Positions 60,770-64,000 of a stretch of 64,000 nt of DNA are shown here, piece by piece; positions within the stretch are counted from its first letter, which is position 1; every line of letters begins with the position of its first letter. The stretch is from CAYTPI01 sp964439625 (GTDB lineage: Bacteria > Chloroflexota > Anaerolineae > Aggregatilineales > UBA3940): the NCBI GenBank assembly GCA_964439625.1, contig CAYTPI010000010.1, positions 1 through 64,000 on the forward strand. Direction: 5' to 3'. The notes beneath the pieces were generated by a model that made no database searches, was not told where the DNA came from, and saw nothing but the letters and a program-made list of their open reading frames with translations. A program made the translations under genes and the position numbers.

Positions 60770-61474
60770 TTACCAGCCAGTATGGAATTCCATAAACATG
60801 CCAGCCGCACCATAGATAACGCAGACCGACGGCCCACCCGGCACTGAGTCAAAAAAAAGGTAGCCGTTGCACGACCCTCGCGCCCCTTGCTGATACGCTT
60901 CAACGATGGGGTAGAAGCGTTCGTTGGGGGTTTCTGTCTTGACTTCGATGCTAAATTGGTTGGGGCGCAGCAGTGTGCCAATAACGTCCTTCTCTGTGAA
61001 GCCATTCGGGTAGGCATAACGTGCCCGAACCGTTGAGATGACGGATAAACAAGCATTACGCACGACGTTTGTTCCCATCCCGCCGATCTCGTCGTTGCAC
61101 ATCCAAGAAAGGGCGTTCTTTTCCGCTTCTGTCCATTCGATCAAAACAAACGTCGAGGTCGGTTGCGCTTCAAGCAAAATTACAGGGGCTGACGAAGGCG
61201 TCAGAGTCGGTGCTGTCGTTGGCGACGTTTCTTCTACCTCAGGGGATGTTGGTTCCTCGGTGGCTTCTTCTGAGGTTGCCGTCGCATTGTTCACAGTTTC
61301 AACTGTTTCTGTGGGTGTAAGCGTCACAGGCAGTTGGATGGACTCGGCAATCGATTGTTCAGTTTCCACAGTCTCATCTGAATTGAACAGAAGTAGCAGC
61401 AGTCCACCACCTGCTAGCAGCAGTAAAAAAACGCCTCCGCTGATAATCCTCGCTTTAAATTGGATTGATTTCAT
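60770..61474 (-). CDS. Membrane-anchored SleB-like cell wall hydrolase (putative)
   Basis: A 234-residue protein. A membrane anchor (about 10-29), a Thr/acidic stalk (about 35-105), and then a domain with EKNALSWMCNDEIGGMG (candidate catalytic Glu in NDEIGG), RNACLSVISTVRARYAY and DVIGTLLRPNQFSIE. This spacing resembles SleB/Hydrolase_2 lytic enzymes, although the usual pattern is weak. Cys pairs near both ends of the domain suggest disulfides. If right, it would cleave the glycan strand of peptidoglycan outside the cell. Confidence 0.55.
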   Translation of the reverse strand: MKSIQFKARIISGGVFLLLLAGGGLLLLLFNSDETVETEQSIAESIQLPVTLTPTETVETVNNATATSEEATEEPTSPEVEETSPTTAPTLTPSSAPVILLEAQPTSTFVLIEWTEAEKNALSWMCNDEIGGMGTNVVRNACLSVISTVRARYAYPNGFTEKDVIGTLLRPNQFSIEVKTETPNERFYPIVEAYQQGARGSCNGYLFFDSVPGGPSVCVIYGAAGMFMEFHTGW

Positions 61475-61556
61475 AACATCGTAGTTTAATTACATACCAG
61501 AATAACTGTAGAGTGTGGCAGTTCACGCGATTGTTTGCGAATGATCGGGCAGATGG

Positions 61557-62459
61557 CTAGAAGGCGACTTCTTCGACACTGTCAAGATCGAAGTCAAAGA
61601 CGCCTTCACCAAATTCCAGTGTGGAGTCATCAAGAGCCCCAGCATACACACCGCGATCACACAGGGAGCGATAGATACAGTATTCACACTGGTGACGGTT
61701 AGGCGTTAACTCCCAGTCGAGAATACCATTCCGTGTGGTAATCTCCTTGATCTCACTACGCAGCCGCCGCCCAAACTGCTCATGCATTTCTTCACTGTAG
61801 GTGAAAACCTCTGGGTTGGTCGGTGCCACCGTAAACCAATACACCAACGATATTTGATCTGGTCGCACCGGGCCACCAAAGAGGCTGTCACCCGCTTCTG
61901 CTAAAACGTAAAGGTATACCATGGTCTGGCGACGCGTAAGCAGTGTCTCTCTTGTAGGCCGGCGGCGGGTTGTCTTCCAATCGACAATGACCATACGCGT
62001 ACCAGGGTCAATGGCAAGGAGGTCGAAACGGGCCAATAATCTTTGATCACCGATCGGCGTTGAGAGCACAATTTCTGGGAGGCGCTTACCAGTCGGCAGA
62101 TCAGCAGGCGGAAAACGCAGATAATCATCCCACCACTGGTTGAGTTCGTAATCATCTGGAGTTAGGGCATCGGTATCAATGCCAAGGTACTGTTGCTGCA
62201 CTAACAAATGGAACTGTTCACCGAGCTGCATGTAGCGTTCGTGTTTCTCGATTGGTTCGCTGGTAGCAGCAGGCCAACGCTGCGCATTGATGTAGCGTAG
62301 TTGAAAGCGTCGTGAGCAGTCAGCGTAATCTTGAAGGCTCTGCTGACTGAACTGGAACACATTAGGCAGGCTGCCCTCTTTGACAGCTTGCTCCCGAGTT
62401 TTCGGCATTTCCAGGTTTTTGTTGATGTGAGCAAATGGACCACTGGTAATTTTCGTCAC
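61557..62459 (-). CDS. PD-(D/E)XK nuclease with likely Fe-S cluster (RecB/Cas4-like)
   Basis: The 300-residue protein has the nuclease core: GEQFHLLVQQ (H84), RFDLLAID (D146) and VIVDWKTT (D160, K162). Four Cys (C48 in DYADCSRRF; C258, C261 and C267 in HQCEYCIYRSLC) are placed like the 4Fe-4S staple of AddB and Cas4 nucleases. A GTG at 62459 overlaps the stop of the helicase gene (GTGA); an ATG at 62408 is an alternative. The overlap with a UvrD-type helicase suggests a two-part DNA end-processing complex. There are no CRISPR arrays or cas genes in the window. Confidence 0.87.
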   Translation of the reverse strand: MTKITSGPFAHINKNLEMPKTREQAVKEGSLPNVFQFSQQSLQDYADCSRRFQLRYINAQRWPAATSEPIEKHERYMQLGEQFHLLVQQQYLGIDTDALTPDDYELNQWWDDYLRFPPADLPTGKRLPEIVLSTPIGDQRLLARFDLLAIDPGTRMVIVDWKTTRRRPTRETLLTRRQTMVYLYVLAEAGDSLFGGPVRPDQISLVYWFTVAPTNPEVFTYSEEMHEQFGRRLRSEIKEITTRNGILDWELTPNRHQCEYCIYRSLCDRGVYAGALDDSTLEFGEGVFDFDLDSVEEVAF

Positions 62460-64000
62460 TGTGGCGTCTTCTTCCAGTAATCCTTCAAGGCGATCAATGC
62501 CGCTGATGGTCCGTTACGCATATGTTCCTTCTCATAAAAGCGGCCCATATTCCAGAAGATTGCTAAATCCTTACGAGCCCGCGTAATCCCGACATACAGT
62601 AAGCGCAGTCTTTCAGCAGCGTAGTCTAAACGAGCTTGTTTGCTGGCTTTGCCTTCTACATAGCGATCAGCTTCATCACGCATAATCAATTTAATTTGCT
62701 CGGCAGTTTCTGCTTGCAAATTGAGTTCGTCCCGCAGGAACCAGCGCTCTGAAATGTAGGAGTCGCCAGCCTGTGCCATCGGGAAACTGTAGTTGTTCAC
62801 CGCCAGCAGATAAACACGATCCCATTCCAGACCCTTTGCGGCATGCATTGTTGAGACTGTCACCATGCCCTCAGTAGGCTCAAAACCACTACCAACATCA
62901 TCAAACCCGATGAAGCGTCGCTGATTATCTGAAATGAGTCGTAATTCTTGCACCAATTGCGGCAGCCTGTATTCTTTATTGCCCTCAGCGATATTTCGTA
63001 GCACAACTGCCAACTTATGCGATAGTGCTAAGTCAGCAGCAGTTTTGAACAGCCCCTGAGACACCGTCAACACAAGTTGATCAACCGGTAAAGTGACACC
63101 CAGCATCCAATCTTGTGCTTGCTTGCGAAATGCGGCCAGGTCAGTGATCGTCTCGGGTGAGATGGTATCTTCGAGTGTATCTAGCCAGTCGCGGTCTGGC
63201 CCCGGGTTAAGGAAGTCTTCAGAGTAGCGCAGCCGCCTCAGTTCGTCATAGGCTTGGTCACGTAGCTTGACCTCAATCTCTTCTTCGGCGACATCTGCAT
63301 GCGCAAGAGGCCACCACACTTCACGATATAAACGTGCAACGATGCGAATATTAGTTGGATCAGAGACAAAGTCCAACACCAGTTGAATTTGTGAGGCTGT
63401 GGCGCGTGTCGCGGTTGAACTTCGTAGTAGTTCTTCATAGGGAATATCTGCTGCGCCCAGCGCTTCAACCATCTTAAAGCCACGGCTGTTTTCCGGCACT
63501 AACACAGCGACTGTCTTATCTTGATTATCAGGTAGCCACTTTTGTAAAGAACGTACCACCCGTCGAATTTCTTCATCTGGGGTGATGTTCTTGCCCGCTT
63601 CCCAATCAATATAGATTTCACCACCCTCCGGGTTTTTCTGCGGGTCGCCTGGTTTCGTCGGCTTGATCTGCTGCGGATAGAAGGTATCTCTAAGTTCTTC
63701 TGTGAGTGTTTCACCTGAAGCTGACCACTCAACAAGATAGTTAGCAAGGTCAATGACTGGCTGCGATGAACGCCCCGACTCATACAAAGGGCGGGCGATA
63801 ACGTTCTGCTCTGAGAGAAATGCTCGCAGCAGGTTAGCATCTGCTGTGGTGAACGTCGTATAGATTGACTGGTTGGGGTCACCGACTCGCACCCAATTGC
63901 TGTTTCCGGATAGCAATCGCAGCATATCGTTCTGAAGCTGACTGCTATCTTGGGCTTCATCTTCAAGGATATAAGGAAAGCGATTTTGCAATCTAGATAG
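62456..64000 (-). CDS. UvrD/Rep-type ATP-dependent helicase (N-terminus beyond the window)
   Basis: 514 residues are visible; the frame is open through the right edge, so P-loop and motif Ia lie outside. Visible motifs are DEAQDSSQLQ (Walker B, II), VRVGDPNQSIY (III), MHAAKGLEWDRVYLLAVNN (V) and RLRLLYVGITRARKDL (VI). Superfamily 1A helicases of this kind move 3' to 5' on DNA. It overlaps the PD-(D/E)XK nuclease gene by 4 nt, as in AddAB/RecB-like pairs split into two chains. Confidence 0.93.
   Translation of the reverse strand, partial: LSRLQNRFPYILEDEAQDSSQLQNDMLRLLSGNSNWVRVGDPNQSIYTTFTTADANLLRAFLSEQNVIARPLYESGRSSQPVIDLANYLVEWSASGETLTEELRDTFYPQQIKPTKPGDPQKNPEGGEIYIDWEAGKNITPDEEIRRVVRSLQKWLPDNQDKTVAVLVPENSRGFKMVEALGAADIPYEELLRSSTATRATASQIQLVLDFVSDPTNIRIVARLYREVWWPLAHADVAEEEIEVKLRDQAYDELRRLRYSEDFLNPGPDRDWLDTLEDTISPETITDLAAFRKQAQDWMLGVTLPVDQLVLTVSQGLFKTAADLALSHKLAVVLRNIAEGNKEYRLPQLVQELRLISDNQRRFIGFDDVGSGFEPTEGMVTVSTMHAAKGLEWDRVYLLAVNNYSFPMAQAGDSYISERWFLRDELNLQAETAEQIKLIMRDEADRYVEGKASKQARLDYAAERLRLLYVGITRARKDLAIFWNMGRFYEKEHMRNGPSAALIALKDYWKKTPQ

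Noticed and set aside
61557..62459. Cas4 of a CRISPR system
   Set aside because: The nuclease resembles Cas4, but no CRISPR array or other cas gene is in the window, and the helicase overlap points to DNA repair.

Overview
The window looks like a chromosomal segment of a Chloroflexota bacterium, most likely Anaerolineae or a close relative. This is inferred from protein character, not from a marker search. Many secreted or membrane-anchored proteins carry Thr/Pro-rich stalks, and there are SdrD-like surface proteins, an LCP protein, an ECF sigma factor paired with a DUF5667/DUF5666-type protein, and a 7TM-GAF-HTH regulator. Coding density is high, with many 1-11 nt overlaps and short intergenic gaps.

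Layout. 0-5 kb: the 3' end of a TnpB gene, then rho, then a tight run of a nitrilase-fold protein lacking its catalytic Cys, threonine aldolase and a CPBP-like membrane protein. 5-13 kb: a C39-peptidase/TPR protein, pncB with a lone molybdopterin-binding protein, a Cys-rich surface protein, and a LacI regulator followed by an M15-like lipoprotein. 13-20 kb: tRNA-Ala, the sdhCDAB operon (minus strand), a membrane sensor with a C-terminal HTH, and a GNAT enzyme. 20-30 kb: ECF sigma factor with its partner, LCP protein, metallophosphoesterase, DUF429 protein, and a 1463-residue surface protein that carries an LPXTG-like motif and a complete sortase domain. 30-36 kb: a DUF5996-like protein, then a phosphodiesterase followed by two GT-C glycosyltransferases, and a SerK/SbnI-like ParB-fold protein. 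36-46 kb: housekeeping genes pyk, metH, psuG, psuK and uvrB. 46-51 kb: MFS transporter, a methyltransferase, several gene remnants, a polysaccharide flippase and two tRNA-Arg genes; this looks like an eroded accessory island. 51-64 kb: M14 carboxypeptidase, LysM/fasciclin protein, surface metalloprotease, CDF metal exporter, receiver-GAF protein, a Cys/Met-type PLP-fold protein lacking the PLP lysine, a cluster of envelope proteins, and a PD-(D/E)XK nuclease overlapping a UvrD-type helicase that runs off the right edge.

How the genes fit together. The largest theme is the cell envelope: peptidoglycan or protein hydrolysis (C39, M15-like, M14, HEFNH protease, SleB-like), envelope polymer attachment (LCP), lipid-linked sugar transfer (two GT-C enzymes, flippase) and surface adhesion (SdrD-like, fasciclin, Cys-rich). 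A second theme is central metabolism (sdh, pyk, metH, pncB). The observations I rate highest are the adhesin-sortase fusion, the two enzyme-family members that have lost their defining catalytic residue, the membrane-bound HTH regulator beside sdh, and the gene graveyard at 48.2-50.9 kb next to the tRNA-Arg pair.
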